From the NCBI GenBank assembly GCA_005787575.1, contig SYAN01000063.1, forward strand, positions 1 through 55,053: a DNA stretch of 55,053 nucleotides, given 5' to 3'. Below, one piece after another: positions 1-10,071 of the stretch (positions are counted from its first letter, which is position 1; each line of letters begins with the position of its first letter). The position numbers and the translations under genes were made by a program. Below the pieces are notes generated by a model. That model saw nothing but the letters and a program-made list of their open reading frames with translations. It searched no databases and was not told where the DNA came from. This DNA comes from Actinomycetota bacterium (GTDB taxonomy: Bacteria; Actinomycetota; Actinomycetes; Nanopelagicales; Nanopelagicaceae).

Positions 1-774
1 CTCGCGGATCTAGCGCCACGAGATGTGGTCGCAAAAGAAATCGAACGTCAGATGCGCGATCGCAACCTCAGCAATGTTTGGCTTGACGCTCGTCCTATTG
101 AGAATTTTGCCAAGCGGTTTCCGACCATCCATCATTCGTGCAAAACGTATGGAATTGATCCAAGCAAAGAGTTGATTCCGGTTGCTCCTGCTGCTCACTA
201 TGCCTCGGGTGGAATAAGAGTCGATCTCAATGGGCGAAGCACAGTCCCGGGACTCTATGCATGTGGCGAAACGGCGTGCACTGGCGCACATGGAGCAAAT
301 CGCCTCGCCTCAAATTCATTGTTGGAAGGCCTAGTCTTCGGCGCACGTATCGCCTTTGACATCGCACTCTCACTTAAACGGGGAAAGCGAGCGGGGGCGG
401 ATAAGCGAGAGCCATATCTGATCGATGCAAGCGCGAGGAAGCTCATTCAAAATACTATGAGTCGAAATGTTGGAGTTGTTAGAAATAGTGCAGGACTAAA
501 TCGCGCTGCCGATGACCTCGAAAGAGTTCGCATGACTCAATCTGATGATTCTTACATCGATTCATGGGAGACGAGCAATCTCTATCTCCTAGCTCGAGCA
601 ATTGCTTCATCCGCCCTTATTCGCACTGAAAGTCGCGGTTCTCATTGGCGGGAGGATTTCCCGCACCAGGAAGATCGATGGAAGGTTCGAATCGAAGAGC
701 GTTTGACGTCAGGTGTATTAGTCTCGAATGAGGCACCACTTTCAATTGAGGATGGAAGTGAAAGGAGATGGTGA
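1..774 (+). CDS. nadB: L-aspartate oxidase, C-terminal part (5' truncated by window edge)
   Basis: Frame 1 is open from base 1 (LADLAPRDVVAKEIERQM...); motifs HYASGGIRVDLNGRSTVPGLYACGETACTGAHGANRLASNSLLEGLVFG typical of NadB; followed by nadC. Confidence 0.95.
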   Translation, partial: LADLAPRDVVAKEIERQMRDRNLSNVWLDARPIENFAKRFPTIHHSCKTYGIDPSKELIPVAPAAHYASGGIRVDLNGRSTVPGLYACGETACTGAHGANRLASNSLLEGLVFGARIAFDIALSLKRGKRAGADKREPYLIDASARKLIQNTMSRNVGVVRNSAGLNRAADDLERVRMTQSDDSYIDSWETSNLYLLARAIASSALIRTESRGSHWREDFPHQEDRWKVRIEERLTSGVLVSNEAPLSIEDGSERRW

Positions 775-1637
775 TGCTAGAGATAAATGAAGAGATCATC
801 AGACTCGTTGATCAAGCTATCGAGGAAGATCTAGATGGTGGCACCGATGTCACTTCAGTTGCGACCATCCCTAATCTTCTTGAAAGTGAGGCAAAGTTCA
901 TCGCTAAGGCAGATGGTGTAATCGCAGGAGTCAGAGTCGCTGAACTTGTGATGAAGCGATGTGGCGTAGGAGAATTTCAGTTTCACCGAAATGATGGCGA
1001 CATAGTCCGGCACGGCGATCTGATCGCAACTGCATCAGGGGATACGCGATCCATACTGCTTGCAGAGAGAACGGCGCTTAATTTCCTCTGCCACTTGAGT
1101 GGAATATCAACCCTGACTGCACGATGGGTCAATGCGGTGGCGGGAACGAAGGCAAAGATTCGAGATACAAGAAAGACAACTCCAGGTCTTCGCACTCTTG
1201 AGAAGTATGCCGTGCTCGTCGGGGGAGGCGTCAGTCATCGTTTCTCACTCTCAGATCAAGCTCTCATCAAAGACAATCACATCGCAGCGAGCGGTTCGCT
1301 AACTGGCGCCTTCCTTGCTTTGCGAAAAGAGTTTCCTGATATCGAAGTAGAGGTAGAGGTAGATAACCTAGAACAACTACGAGAAGCTCTCGGATGTGGC
1401 GTGGCCACGATCATGTTGGACAACATGGATATTGAAATGACTAAGCAGGCTGTAGAGATAACAGCAGGTCGAGCGAGGTTGGAGTCCTCGGGCGGACTCT
1501 CGCTCGAGAGCGCTCTTGCATATGCAAAAACGGGGGTCGATTTCCTTGCTGTTGGAGCGCTGACTCACTCGGCACCGGCACTAGATATCTCTCTAGATAT
1601 TTCCAATCACAAGTCCTCGTTGAAAGGATCAAAGTAG
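768..1637 (+). CDS. nadC: nicotinate-nucleotide diphosphorylase (quinolinate phosphoribosyltransferase)
   Basis: ERTALNFLCHLSGISTLTARWVNAVAGTKAKIRDTRKTTPGLRTLEKYAVLVGGGVSHR is the NadC signature; overlaps nadB end. Confidence 0.95.
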   Translation: MVMLEINEEIIRLVDQAIEEDLDGGTDVTSVATIPNLLESEAKFIAKADGVIAGVRVAELVMKRCGVGEFQFHRNDGDIVRHGDLIATASGDTRSILLAERTALNFLCHLSGISTLTARWVNAVAGTKAKIRDTRKTTPGLRTLEKYAVLVGGGVSHRFSLSDQALIKDNHIAASGSLTGAFLALRKEFPDIEVEVEVDNLEQLREALGCGVATIMLDNMDIEMTKQAVEITAGRARLESSGGLSLESALAYAKTGVDFLAVGALTHSAPALDISLDISNHKSSLKGSK

Positions 1638-1639
1638 CG

Positions 1640-2410
1640 ATGCTTCTCACAATTGACATTGGAAACACAAATACTGTCCTTGGTGTATTTGAAGGTGACA
1701 ACCTTATTCAGTCGTGGCGAGTTAAGACTGATGCGCGAAATACTTCAGATGAGTTAGTGCTTCAATATCGCGCTCTCGTGGCGGATTATGAGATTGATGG
1801 CCTTGCAGTAAGTTCAACAGTCCCCGCTTCACTTCGAGAAGTAAGAGTGATGATCTCTCGCTACTTCAGAGATGTGAAGACAGTGATTGTCGAACCTGGC
1901 GTGAAGACCGGCGTCCCACTTCTTGTAGATAATCCCAAGGAGATAGGTGCGGATCGAATTGTGAATTCCCTTGCTGCTCACACGCTCTACCCCAACGGAC
2001 CATCCATAGTCGTTGATTTTGGAACATCGACCAACCTGGACGTGGTTTCACCAAAAGGTGAGTTCCTTGGAGGTGCGCTCGCTCCCGGAATAGAGATTTC
2101 CATCGATGCACTCGCCCAGCGAGCTGCACAGTTACGTAAAGTTGAATTGACCAAGCCAAAGTCGGTAATCGGTAAGAACACCGTAGAAGCCTTGCAATCC
2201 GGTGCGATATATGGCTTCGCAGGTCAGGTCGATGGACTTGTGGATCGAATCACAGATGAGTTGACCAAGTTATATCCAGATTCTGTAGAGATTTCAGTGA
2301 TTGCAACTGGTGGATTAGCGCCGTTGGTCCTTGGCATCAGCGAGACGATCGAATTCCACGAACCCGATCTCACGCTAATCGGCTTGCGTCTCCTACACGA
2401 AAGGAACTAG
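1640..2410 (+). CDS. coaX: type III pantothenate kinase
   Basis: MLLTIDIGNTNTVLGVF start and GADRIVNSLAAH...VVDFGTSTNLDVVSPKGEFLGGALAPGI. Confidence 0.94.
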   Translation: MLLTIDIGNTNTVLGVFEGDNLIQSWRVKTDARNTSDELVLQYRALVADYEIDGLAVSSTVPASLREVRVMISRYFRDVKTVIVEPGVKTGVPLLVDNPKEIGADRIVNSLAAHTLYPNGPSIVVDFGTSTNLDVVSPKGEFLGGALAPGIEISIDALAQRAAQLRKVELTKPKSVIGKNTVEALQSGAIYGFAGQVDGLVDRITDELTKLYPDSVEISVIATGGLAPLVLGISETIEFHEPDLTLIGLRLLHERN

Positions 2411-2429
2411 CCGATAGAGTTGGCGCATC

Positions 2430-3929
2430 ATGAATGATCGCACTGAAGACGTTGACGACCTGCCAGAGCAGCTTCGAATCCGTAGGGAAAAGCGAGAGAG
2501 CCTCTTTGCACGAGGAATAGAGCCTTATCCAGTTTCTGTACCTCGAACTTCAACACTCAAGGAATTGAGAGAACGTCACTCAGGTCTAGCCATAGATGTC
2601 GCAACTGGAATCACAGAGAGCGTCACCGGTCGAGTCATCTTCAAACGTGACACGGGAAAACTCTGCTTCGCCACACTTCGCGAAGGTGATGGAACCGAAC
2701 TTCAAGCGATGTTCTCACTCGACAAAGTAGGTGAGGCCCTACTTGAATCATGGAAAGGTGATGTAGATCTTGGCGACTTGGTCTCCGTCACGGGAGAAGT
2801 AATCACCTCAAAGCGCGGTGAACTCTCTATCTTGGCATCAGATTTTTCAATCGCTGCCAAGACTCTCAGACCGCTACCGGTTGAACATAAGCCTCTCTCT
2901 GAAGAGACCCGGGTTCGCCTTCGATATGTAGACCTGATCGTCAGGCCCGAAGCTCGCGAAATGGCTCGGACCAGACCCGCGGTGATGCGCTCACTGCGTG
3001 AGTCTTTTCACTCCAGAGGATTTATCGAAGTTGAGACACCGATGCTTCAAGTGATGCACGGTGGTGCAACGGCTCGGCCGTTCAAGACAAAGAGCAATGC
3101 CTATGACATCGACCTCTTCCTGCGAATCGCACCCGAGCTATTCCTGAAGCGATGTGTGGTCGGCGGAATCGAGAAAGTCTTTGAGATCAATAGGAACTTT
3201 AGGAATGAGGGTGCTGACTCGAGCCACTCACCTGAGTTTGCGATGATTGAGACTTACTGGTCATATGCCGATTGGGATGCGATGGCAACGCTCACCCGCG
3301 AGTTGGTGCAGGAGAGCGCTAAGGCAATATCGGGTTCACATGTGGTTCGACATTTTGATGGGCGCGAGAGTGACCTCGGTGGTCATTGGCCAGAGCGAGA
3401 CTTTTATCAAGTTATTAGCGAAGGTCTCGGGCAGGAAGTAAGTCCAGAGACTTCTTTTAAAGACCTTCAATCATTCGCGGAAAAACTGGGCATAAAGATT
3501 GATCCAAAGTGGATTCACGGAAAGCTTGCAGAAGAGATATTCGAAGTAGTTGCTGGGGAGATGTTGAAAGGCCCGATATTTATCAAGGGTTACCCAGTTG
3601 ATACCTCACCATTAGTTCGAGGACACCGAGATCGATCGGGTATTGCGGAGAAATGGGATCTCTACATCGATGGATTTGAACTCGCGACGGGATACTCCGA
3701 ACTCGTCGATCCAGTGATTCAACGAGAGCGTTTAGTGGAGCAAGCAAAACTTGCGGCAAAAGGTGATCTAGAGGCGATGCAAGTCGATGAGGATTTTCTT
3801 CGGGCTATGGAATTTGGAATGCCACCGATGGGCGGTATGGGAATGGGAGTCGATCGACTTCTTATGGCGCTTACCGGTCTTGGTATTCGAGAGACCATTC
3901 TCTTCCCCCTTGTGAAGCTCGAGGATTAA
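2430..3929 (+). CDS. lysS: lysine--tRNA ligase, class II
   Basis: Class II motifs [77 protein letters not shown]. Confidence 0.96.
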   Translation: MNDRTEDVDDLPEQLRIRREKRESLFARGIEPYPVSVPRTSTLKELRERHSGLAIDVATGITESVTGRVIFKRDTGKLCFATLREGDGTELQAMFSLDKVGEALLESWKGDVDLGDLVSVTGEVITSKRGELSILASDFSIAAKTLRPLPVEHKPLSEETRVRLRYVDLIVRPEAREMARTRPAVMRSLRESFHSRGFIEVETPMLQVMHGGATARPFKTKSNAYDIDLFLRIAPELFLKRCVVGGIEKVFEINRNFRNEGADSSHSPEFAMIETYWSYADWDAMATLTRELVQESAKAISGSHVVRHFDGRESDLGGHWPERDFYQVISEGLGQEVSPETSFKDLQSFAEKLGIKIDPKWIHGKLAEEIFEVVAGEMLKGPIFIKGYPVDTSPLVRGHRDRSGIAEKWDLYIDGFELATGYSELVDPVIQRERLVEQAKLAAKGDLEAMQVDEDFLRAMEFGMPPMGGMGMGVDRLLMALTGLGIRETILFPLVKLED

Positions 3930-3931
3930 TC

Positions 3932-4435
3932 GTGATGGATGGAATCAGGGTGCGTCCTGCTCAGACTAAGGACGTCAGAGCGATTCGAGAATTGATAGAT
4001 CTCTACTCACTTCAGCGAAGACTTTTGGAGAAAGAAACTGTGACGCTTTATGAGAGCGTTCAGGAGTTCACCGTCGCAGAACGTGAGGGCAAGGTAATTG
4101 GATGTGGCGCTCTTCATGTGATGTGGGAGGATCTTGCTGAGGTTAGAACTCTCGCAGTCTTTGAGGAGTATCGCGGTAAAGGTATAGGCGCGATGATGCT
4201 TCAAGAGATTTTTAATCGCGCTCATGCACTTGGTGTGAAGCGAATTTTCTGTCTCACATTTGAAACCGACTTCTTTTCTCGTCATGGGTTCAACGAGATC
4301 GAAGGCGCGCCAGTTGAACAAGATGTTTACGCTCAACTTTTGCTTTCCTATGATCAAGGTGTCGCTGAATTCCTCGATTTGGAGAGTGTCAAGCCCAATA
4401 CTCTGGGAAATACCAGAATGCTCAAGGTTCTCTAA
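3932..4435 (+). CDS. GNAT-family amino-acid N-acetyltransferase (short ArgA-like)
   Basis: GNAT fold motifs EVRTLAVFEEYRGKGIGAMMLQ and FETDFFSRHGFNEI; resembles stand-alone actinobacterial N-acetylglutamate synthase. GTG start at 3932 or ATG at 3935. Confidence 0.82.
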   Translation: MMDGIRVRPAQTKDVRAIRELIDLYSLQRRLLEKETVTLYESVQEFTVAEREGKVIGCGALHVMWEDLAEVRTLAVFEEYRGKGIGAMMLQEIFNRAHALGVKRIFCLTFETDFFSRHGFNEIEGAPVEQDVYAQLLLSYDQGVAEFLDLESVKPNTLGNTRMLKVL

Positions 4436-4556
4436 CCCCACAATATTTTGGGTCTTTTCGGGCATAACCTGGCCATATCTGGGGTTGAAGAAATCACCGC
4501 TGGCGAAATCAGGCTCCTTGGCTAGGCTTGGGGAGAGCTGAAAAAGGAGATTACTG

Positions 4557-7061
4557 ATGTTTGAGCGCTTTACAGATCGAGCCCGTCGCGTGGTCGTCTT
4601 GGCCCAAGAAGAGGCTCGTATGCTCAACCACAATTACATCGGTACCGAACACATCCTCCTCGGTCTCATCAAAGAGGGCGAAGGTGTCGCAGCAAAGGGC
4701 CTTGAGGCTCTCGGGATTTCACTCGATGGAGTGCGAACCCAAGTTGAAGAGATCATCGGGCAAGGTCAACAGGCGCCATCAGGACATATCCCCTTCACTC
4801 CTCGAGCAAAGAAAGTTCTCGAGCTTTCACTTCGTGAAGCGCTCCAACTCGGACATAACTACATTGGAACTGAACACATTCTTCTTGGCTTGATCCGTGA
4901 AGGCGATGGCGTAGCGGCACAAGTTCTCGTGAAACTTGGTGCAGACCTCAATCGCGTAAGACAACAAGTGATTCAACTTCTCTCGGGTTACCAAGGGAAA
5001 GAAGCAGTCACCTCTGGCGGTCCTGCGGAAGGAACCCCATCTACTTCTCTAGTTCTAGATCAGTTCGGTAGAAACCTCACTCAAGCAGCGCGTGAGACGA
5101 AGCTTGATCCTGTTATTGGTCGTGAGAAAGAGATAGAGCGAGTCATGCAAATACTCTCTCGTCGAACCAAGAACAATCCGGTTTTGATCGGTGAGCCTGG
5201 TGTTGGAAAGACGGCAGTCGTCGAAGGACTTGCACAGGCAATCGTCAAAGGCGATGTGCCGGAGACTTTGAAAGGCAAGCAGCTCTACTCACTTGATTTG
5301 GGAGCGCTTGTAGCCGGCTCTCGCTATCGTGGCGATTTCGAAGAGCGGTTGAAGAAGGTTTTGAAGGAGATTCGCACTCGTGGCGACATCATCCTTTTCA
5401 TTGATGAGATCCATACTCTCGTTGGCGCTGGCGCTGCTGAAGGCGCGATTGATGCCGCAAGCATCTTGAAGCCAATGCTTGCTCGAGGGGAACTCCAGAC
5501 CATCGGTGCGACAACTCTTGATGAGTATCGAAAGCATCTTGAGAAAGACGCAGCACTTGAGCGTCGATTCCAACCAATCCAAGTAGCAGAGCCTTCAGTC
5601 GCTCACACGATTGAGATTCTAAAGGGCCTTCGTGATCGCTATGAGAATCACCATAAGGTCACAATCTCTGATTCTGCGCTTGTATCTGCTGCGACTCTTG
5701 CAGATCGCTACATCTCTGATCGTTTCCTTCCAGACAAGGCGATTGATTTGATCGATGAGGCTGGTTCGAGACTTCGGATTCGAAGGATGACTCAACCACC
5801 CGAGATCCGTGCATTCGATGACAAGATCGCAGAAGTTCGCAAAGAGAAGGAATCTGCGATTGATGCCCAAGACTTCGAGAAAGCCGCTTCGCTTCGAGAC
5901 AACGAAAAGACCTTGATGCAGGAGAAGATCGAGAAGGAGAAGTCGTGGAAGGCGGGCGACCTTGATGTGGTTGCAGATGTCGATGAAGAATTGATCGCTG
6001 AGGTACTCTCCACCGCTACCGGAATCCCAGTCTTCAAGTTGACCGAAGCTGAGACTGCGCGGTTGCTGCGCATGGAAGAAGAACTCCATAGGCGAGTCAT
6101 CGGACAAGAACAAGCGATACATGCACTTGCCCAGGCAATTCGCCGTACTCGAGCAGGACTCAAGGATCCAAGGCGTCCTGGCGGTTCTTTCATCTTCGCT
6201 GGTCCTTCGGGCGTTGGAAAGACCGAACTTTCACGGACTCTCGCATCATTCCTCTTCGGTGATGAAGATGCGTTAATCCAACTTGATATGTCTGAATACT
6301 CCGAGAAGCACACGGCATCTCGTCTCTTCGGTGCCCCTCCTGGTTTCGTTGGTTACGACGAAGGTGGGCAGTTGACCGAGAAGGTTCGCCGTCGTCCATT
6401 CTCGGTAGTTCTCTTCGATGAGATTGAGAAGGCGCATCCCGATATCTTCAACTCGCTACTTCAGGTTCTTGAAGATGGTCGCCTCACTGATGCACAGGGT
6501 CGAGTCGTGGATTTCAAGAACACGATAATCATCATGACCACCAATCTTGGTACCCGTGATATTTCCAAGTCACTTTCACTCGGCTTCATCAATGCCAGTG
6601 ACTCGGTAGGGAATTACGAGCGGATGAAGGCGAAGGTTCAAGATGAACTCAAGTCTCACTTCCGACCCGAGTTCCTCAACCGTATCGATGACATCATCGT
6701 CTTCCATCAGTTGACTGAGGATGAGATCGTTCAGATCGTAGATTTGATGATCGCCAATCTTGAGAATCGACTCAAGGCGAAAGATATGGGCATTGAGTTG
6801 ACCAGCGCAGCGAAGACAATCCTGGCGAAGCGTGGCTATGACCCAGTATTGGGCGCTCGCCCACTGCGCAGAACGATTCAGCGCGAAATTGAGGATGTCC
6901 TCTCAGAGAAGATCCTTTTTGGTGACCTCAAAGCTGGTCAGATTGTCGTCATTGATGTCGAAGGTGAAGAAGGCAGCGAAAGTTTCAAGTTCACTGGCCT
7001 CTCCAAGGAAGTGCTTCCGGATACTCCAGAAGACCTCACCGAAGGTTCAGCACAAGCCTGA
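4557..7061 (+). CDS. clpC: ATP-dependent Clp protease ATP-binding subunit ClpC
   Basis: Two Clp_N repeats, [19 protein letters not shown]-like middle segment, [31 protein letters not shown] aaaggag upstream. Confidence 0.97.
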   Translation: MFERFTDRARRVVVLAQEEARMLNHNYIGTEHILLGLIKEGEGVAAKGLEALGISLDGVRTQVEEIIGQGQQAPSGHIPFTPRAKKVLELSLREALQLGHNYIGTEHILLGLIREGDGVAAQVLVKLGADLNRVRQQVIQLLSGYQGKEAVTSGGPAEGTPSTSLVLDQFGRNLTQAARETKLDPVIGREKEIERVMQILSRRTKNNPVLIGEPGVGKTAVVEGLAQAIVKGDVPETLKGKQLYSLDLGALVAGSRYRGDFEERLKKVLKEIRTRGDIILFIDEIHTLVGAGAAEGAIDAASILKPMLARGELQTIGATTLDEYRKHLEKDAALERRFQPIQVAEPSVAHTIEILKGLRDRYENHHKVTISDSALVSAATLADRYISDRFLPDKAIDLIDEAGSRLRIRRMTQPPEIRAFDDKIAEVRKEKESAIDAQDFEKAASLRDNEKTLMQEKIEKEKSWKAGDLDVVADVDEELIAEVLSTATGIPVFKLTEAETARLLRMEEELHRRVIGQEQAIHALAQAIRRTRAGLKDPRRPGGSFIFAGPSGVGKTELSRTLASFLFGDEDALIQLDMSEYSEKHTASRLFGAPPGFVGYDEGGQLTEKVRRRPFSVVLFDEIEKAHPDIFNSLLQVLEDGRLTDAQGRVVDFKNTIIIMTTNLGTRDISKSLSLGFINASDSVGNYERMKAKVQDELKSHFRPEFLNRIDDIIVFHQLTEDEIVQIVDLMIANLENRLKAKDMGIELTSAAKTILAKRGYDPVLGARPLRRTIQREIEDVLSEKILFGDLKAGQIVVIDVEGEEGSESFKFTGLSKEVLPDTPEDLTEGSAQA

Positions 7062-7063
7062 TC

Positions 7064-7101
7064 TCACTTCGCCAGCGAGTAGCGAGAGTTACTCGAAGTG
7101 A
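7064..7101. terminator. inverted repeat at clpC/mutY convergent junction
   Basis: TCACTTCG (7064-7071) / CGAAGTGA (7094-7101), with an alternative inner CGAGTA/TACTCG stem; lies in the last mutY codons. Confidence 0.55.
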
Positions 7102-7885
7102 TGAAGCCTTCCTCGATCAACTCCGCTAGCGCAAGTTCCAGTTGGCTCTTCTCCGGCCAATTGAATTCTTCTTGAAGCAGTGGTCGATCACTCTCACGAA
7201 GTTTTTGCAGGACTGCGCCACGACATTGTCGTTTCGTTCCTACCCAAGACTGACTCTTTCTATTTTTCCCAGATGAAGGCCGGCCATTTCTAAGCCAGAG
7301 GCATGAAGTTGCAAGGGGACACTGTTCGCATGAAGGGTTCTTGGCAGTGCAAATGAGCGCGCCCAATTCCATTACCGCTGCCGACCAAGTAGGACCAAAG
7401 ACCGGACGTTCTTCGCGCTCTCTTTTATCTGCACTGAGCTTTGGGTGTTCTTGACCATCAAGGAGCCGAGCGAAGACTCGGCGAATGTTTATATCCATCA
7501 CATTATGACTTTGTCCGTATGCGAATGTTGCGATTGCCTTAGCGGTGTAATCACCCACTCCAGGAAGCGTCTGCAAAGTTTCGACATCTTGGGGGACTTG
7601 ATTACTGAATTCTGAAGTGATCACCTTCGCAGACTCCCAAAGCCGAAGGGCACGTCTTGGGTAACCAAGTCTTCCCCACGCCTTAATCACCTCACTTTTA
7701 TCCGCCTCGGCGAGCGCGCATGGTTCAGGCCATCGCTCGATCCACTCATTCCACTTAGGTAAGACTCGGCTGACCGGGGTTTGTTGCAACATGAATTCAC
7801 TAACCATCACGCCCCAAGGTGTGGTGGAGCGCCATGGGAGTTCTCGCTTGTTCTGCTCAAACCACTTTGTTACATCATTTAACAT
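7064..7885 (-). CDS. mutY: A/G-specific adenine glycosylase (short, no obvious NUDIX-like C-terminal domain)
   Basis: ELPWRSTTPWGVMVSEFMLQQT, LPGVGDYTAKAI, FeS motif CTAKNPSCEQCPLATSC (C-X6-C-X2-C-X5-C). Confidence 0.9.
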   Translation of the reverse strand: MLNDVTKWFEQNKRELPWRSTTPWGVMVSEFMLQQTPVSRVLPKWNEWIERWPEPCALAEADKSEVIKAWGRLGYPRRALRLWESAKVITSEFSNQVPQDVETLQTLPGVGDYTAKAIATFAYGQSHNVMDINIRRVFARLLDGQEHPKLSADKREREERPVFGPTWSAAVMELGALICTAKNPSCEQCPLATSCLWLRNGRPSSGKNRKSQSWVGTKRQCRGAVLQKLRESDRPLLQEEFNWPEKSQLELALAELIEEGFITSSNSRYSLAK

Positions 7886-7887
7886 CT

Positions 7888-9255
7888 TTAGGATCCGATT
7901 CGAACTCGTCCAATCGCTTGTTCAATCCGACCAACTTCGACGATCTCCATCCCAGCAATCTTCACATCACTTCCTGCTGGCACGAGAGCCTTCTTAAACC
8001 CCAAGCGGAAGGCTTCGTTAAGTCGTTGGTTTACTCCCTGAACTCGGCGAATCTCGCCAGCAAGTCCAACCTCACCGAGGGCGATGAGATCTGAAGGTAG
8101 AGCAAGACTATGTGCGCCGGAAGCAACAGCAAGCGCCACAGCGAGATCGACTGCAGGTTCTGTGATGCGCATTCCACCAACAGTTGCGACATAGATGTCG
8201 CGGCCACTGAGTTTCACTTTGGCGCGCAACTCAAGAACTGCAAGAGTCATTGCCGTTCTTGAGTTCTCTAGTCCGCTTGTAACTCGGCGCGCATTCCCAT
8301 AATCGACATCTCTATCGTTTCCAACCAGTGCTTGAATCTCAGCGAGTAAGGGTCTTCGCCCTTCGAGTGCAACTGTTACACAAGTTCCTGGAACAGGCTC
8401 GGCGTGACGTGTGGTGAAGAGTCCAGTTGGGTCGGGTAGCGCTTCGATACCGCCATCGTTGAGGTCAAAGCAACCAACCTCATCACTTGGTCCGAATCGA
8501 TTCTTAGTCGCGCGAACGAGTCGTAAACGTGAGTGGCGCTCACCTTCGAACTGCAAGACCACATCCACGATATGTTCTAAGAGGCGAGGTCCTGCGATCG
8601 AACCATCTTTCGTCACATGCCCAACAAGTACGAGCGTTATTGAACGCTCCTTGCAAACTCGAATCAGGGCTGCGGCTACTTCTCGAACTTGAGAGACGCT
8701 ACCTGGCGCACTATCAATCGAATCTGCTCCGATAGTTTGTATGGAATCTATGACAAGCAGAGAGGGATTGACTGAATCTAAGTGGGAGAGAATCGCACCA
8801 AGGTCATTCTCAGCAGCAAGCATCAAGTTTGGTGATAGAGCTTTTAATCGTTCGGCACGGAGACGAACCTGAGATGCTGATTCCTCGCCACTTATGTAGA
8901 GAGCCTTAGCGTTATGCATGGCAGCGACAGTGAGAAGAAGAGTTGATTTTCCGACTCCAGGTTCTCCGGCTAAGAGAATCGCTGCTCCTGGCACCAATCC
9001 ACCACCGAGCACTCGATCAAGTTCTGAGATTCCACTTGTCCTTGAGGTCGCGGCTTCAAGCTCAACATCCTTGATGGGTACTGCAGGAGAAGTCACTGAT
9101 GATGGTTGGAGGGAGGCCCGCTTCGGAGCCGCACTCTCAATTAGGGTTCCCCAAGCCTGACATTCACCGCAACGCCCCACCCATTTTGCGCTGTTCCAAC
9201 CGCATTCACTGCAGCGATATGGGTCTTTTGCGCTTTTGGATTTTGCGTTCGCCAT
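7888..9255 (-). CDS. radA: DNA repair protein RadA
   Basis: N-terminal zinc motif YRCSECGWNSAKWVGRCGECQAWGT, Walker A GEPGVGKSTLLL, KNRFG motif, Lon-like C-terminal domain. Confidence 0.96.
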   Translation of the reverse strand: MANAKSKSAKDPYRCSECGWNSAKWVGRCGECQAWGTLIESAAPKRASLQPSSVTSPAVPIKDVELEAATSRTSGISELDRVLGGGLVPGAAILLAGEPGVGKSTLLLTVAAMHNAKALYISGEESASQVRLRAERLKALSPNLMLAAENDLGAILSHLDSVNPSLLVIDSIQTIGADSIDSAPGSVSQVREVAAALIRVCKERSITLVLVGHVTKDGSIAGPRLLEHIVDVVLQFEGERHSRLRLVRATKNRFGPSDEVGCFDLNDGGIEALPDPTGLFTTRHAEPVPGTCVTVALEGRRPLLAEIQALVGNDRDVDYGNARRVTSGLENSRTAMTLAVLELRAKVKLSGRDIYVATVGGMRITEPAVDLAVALAVASGAHSLALPSDLIALGEVGLAGEIRRVQGVNQRLNEAFRLGFKKALVPAGSDVKIAGMEIVEVGRIEQAIGRVRIGS

Positions 9256-9257
9256 GG

Positions 9258-10040
9258 CTATCCCTTGGCGGCGAGTGTTGCTGGATGCACTGGGATTAAG
9301 GGCAAGAGCTTCTTCTTTGCAGTGGACCTGAGCTTCATTCGCTTATCGCAATGAGCGCTAAGGATGCGATAACAGTCAACGCCAATGAGTTGTATTAGCT
9401 CTTTTGCATGTGTCAGGTAAACCGGATTCTCTGCACTATGCGCCTCAGTATTGCTGGTGCAGTACCAGTCAAAGTCGGCGCCACCTTCACCCCATGCCAT
9501 TCGCTCATACTCTCCTATGACGGTGACACTCACCTGCTCATCGCCGATAAGGCGCTCTTCAAAGGTACGAAGGATGGGCAGTTGCCAACATGCATCGGGC
9601 TTAGTCTCGTAGAACTCACTACCTTCACGCAGTGAGAGAAGATGGAGCGCGCAACCCATTCCACCTTCAAATCCTTTGCGATTGAGGAAGATGCAAGAGT
9701 CCTCGACTCTTCGAGTCTTGCGTTCTCCATCGAGACCGACCTCGCTAATGGAAAGTTTGCTGCGACCTTTTGCACTGGAGTGGAACTGCCAGATATCGGG
9801 TGTAAGACGAGCTGCTGCTTTCTTCACTCGCTTTTCGTCATCACTCGATGAGTAATAGGCGCCATCGCTGCAACATCCAGCATTGGGCTTGTCGGCTTCG
9901 ATTCCCTTGCATCCACTTCCATAGATGCAGTTCCATGAGGAGGTAAGCCAGGTGATGTCACATCGAATCAATTGCTTTGAATTGTTAGGGTCTTCGAATT
10001 CAAGCCATTCACGGGGGAATTTCGCAGAAATCTCAGGCAT
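9258..10040 (-). CDS. conserved Cys-rich protein, possibly YkgJ-like metal-chelating
   Basis: ORF track begins at 10178, but the in-frame ATG at 10040 (MPEISAKFPREWLEF) avoids overlap with proC and follows a -10-like box. Cys-rich: CDITWLTSSWNCIYGSGCKGI...GCC...CIFLN..G..GMGCALH...KPDACWQLPI. Confidence 0.75.
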   Translation of the reverse strand: MPEISAKFPREWLEFEDPNNSKQLIRCDITWLTSSWNCIYGSGCKGIEADKPNAGCCSDGAYYSSSDDEKRVKKAAARLTPDIWQFHSSAKGRSKLSISEVGLDGERKTRRVEDSCIFLNRKGFEGGMGCALHLLSLREGSEFYETKPDACWQLPILRTFEERLIGDEQVSVTVIGEYERMAWGEGGADFDWYCTSNTEAHSAENPVYLTHAKELIQLIGVDCYRILSAHCDKRMKLRSTAKKKLLPLIPVHPATLAAKG

Positions 10041-10071
10041 AGTCGTAGAGCCTAAAGGATAGGCTCGACCC
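10041..10071. promoter_or_regulatory. 31-bp divergent intergene with mirrored TAGGCT boxes (candidate twin leaderless promoters)
   Basis: GAGCCTA (10048-10054) - aagga - TAGGCTC (10060-10066); TAGGCT ends 6 nt before the proC ATG, and minus-strand TAGGCT ends 8 nt before the opposite ATG. Confidence 0.5.

Noticed and set aside
690-715. tRNA T-loop-like ggttcgaatcga
   Set aside because: Lies in the nadB coding frame; no cloverleaf around it. No tRNA found elsewhere in the window.
4488-4512. Possible ClgR operator upstream of clpC (CGCtgGCG and two GAAATCA copies)
   Set aside because: Half-site spacing does not fit the ClgR consensus as I know it; too weak by eye.
4007-4633. 208-aa minus-strand ORF antisense to the acetyltransferase gene and clpC start
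   Set aside because: Opposes two well-supported genes; composition is typical of an antisense shadow frame with no recognisable motifs.
5619-6313. Overlapping 167- and 173-aa antisense ORFs inside clpC
   Set aside because: Both lie in antisense frames of a highly conserved gene; low-complexity Ser-rich translation is typical of shadow ORFs.
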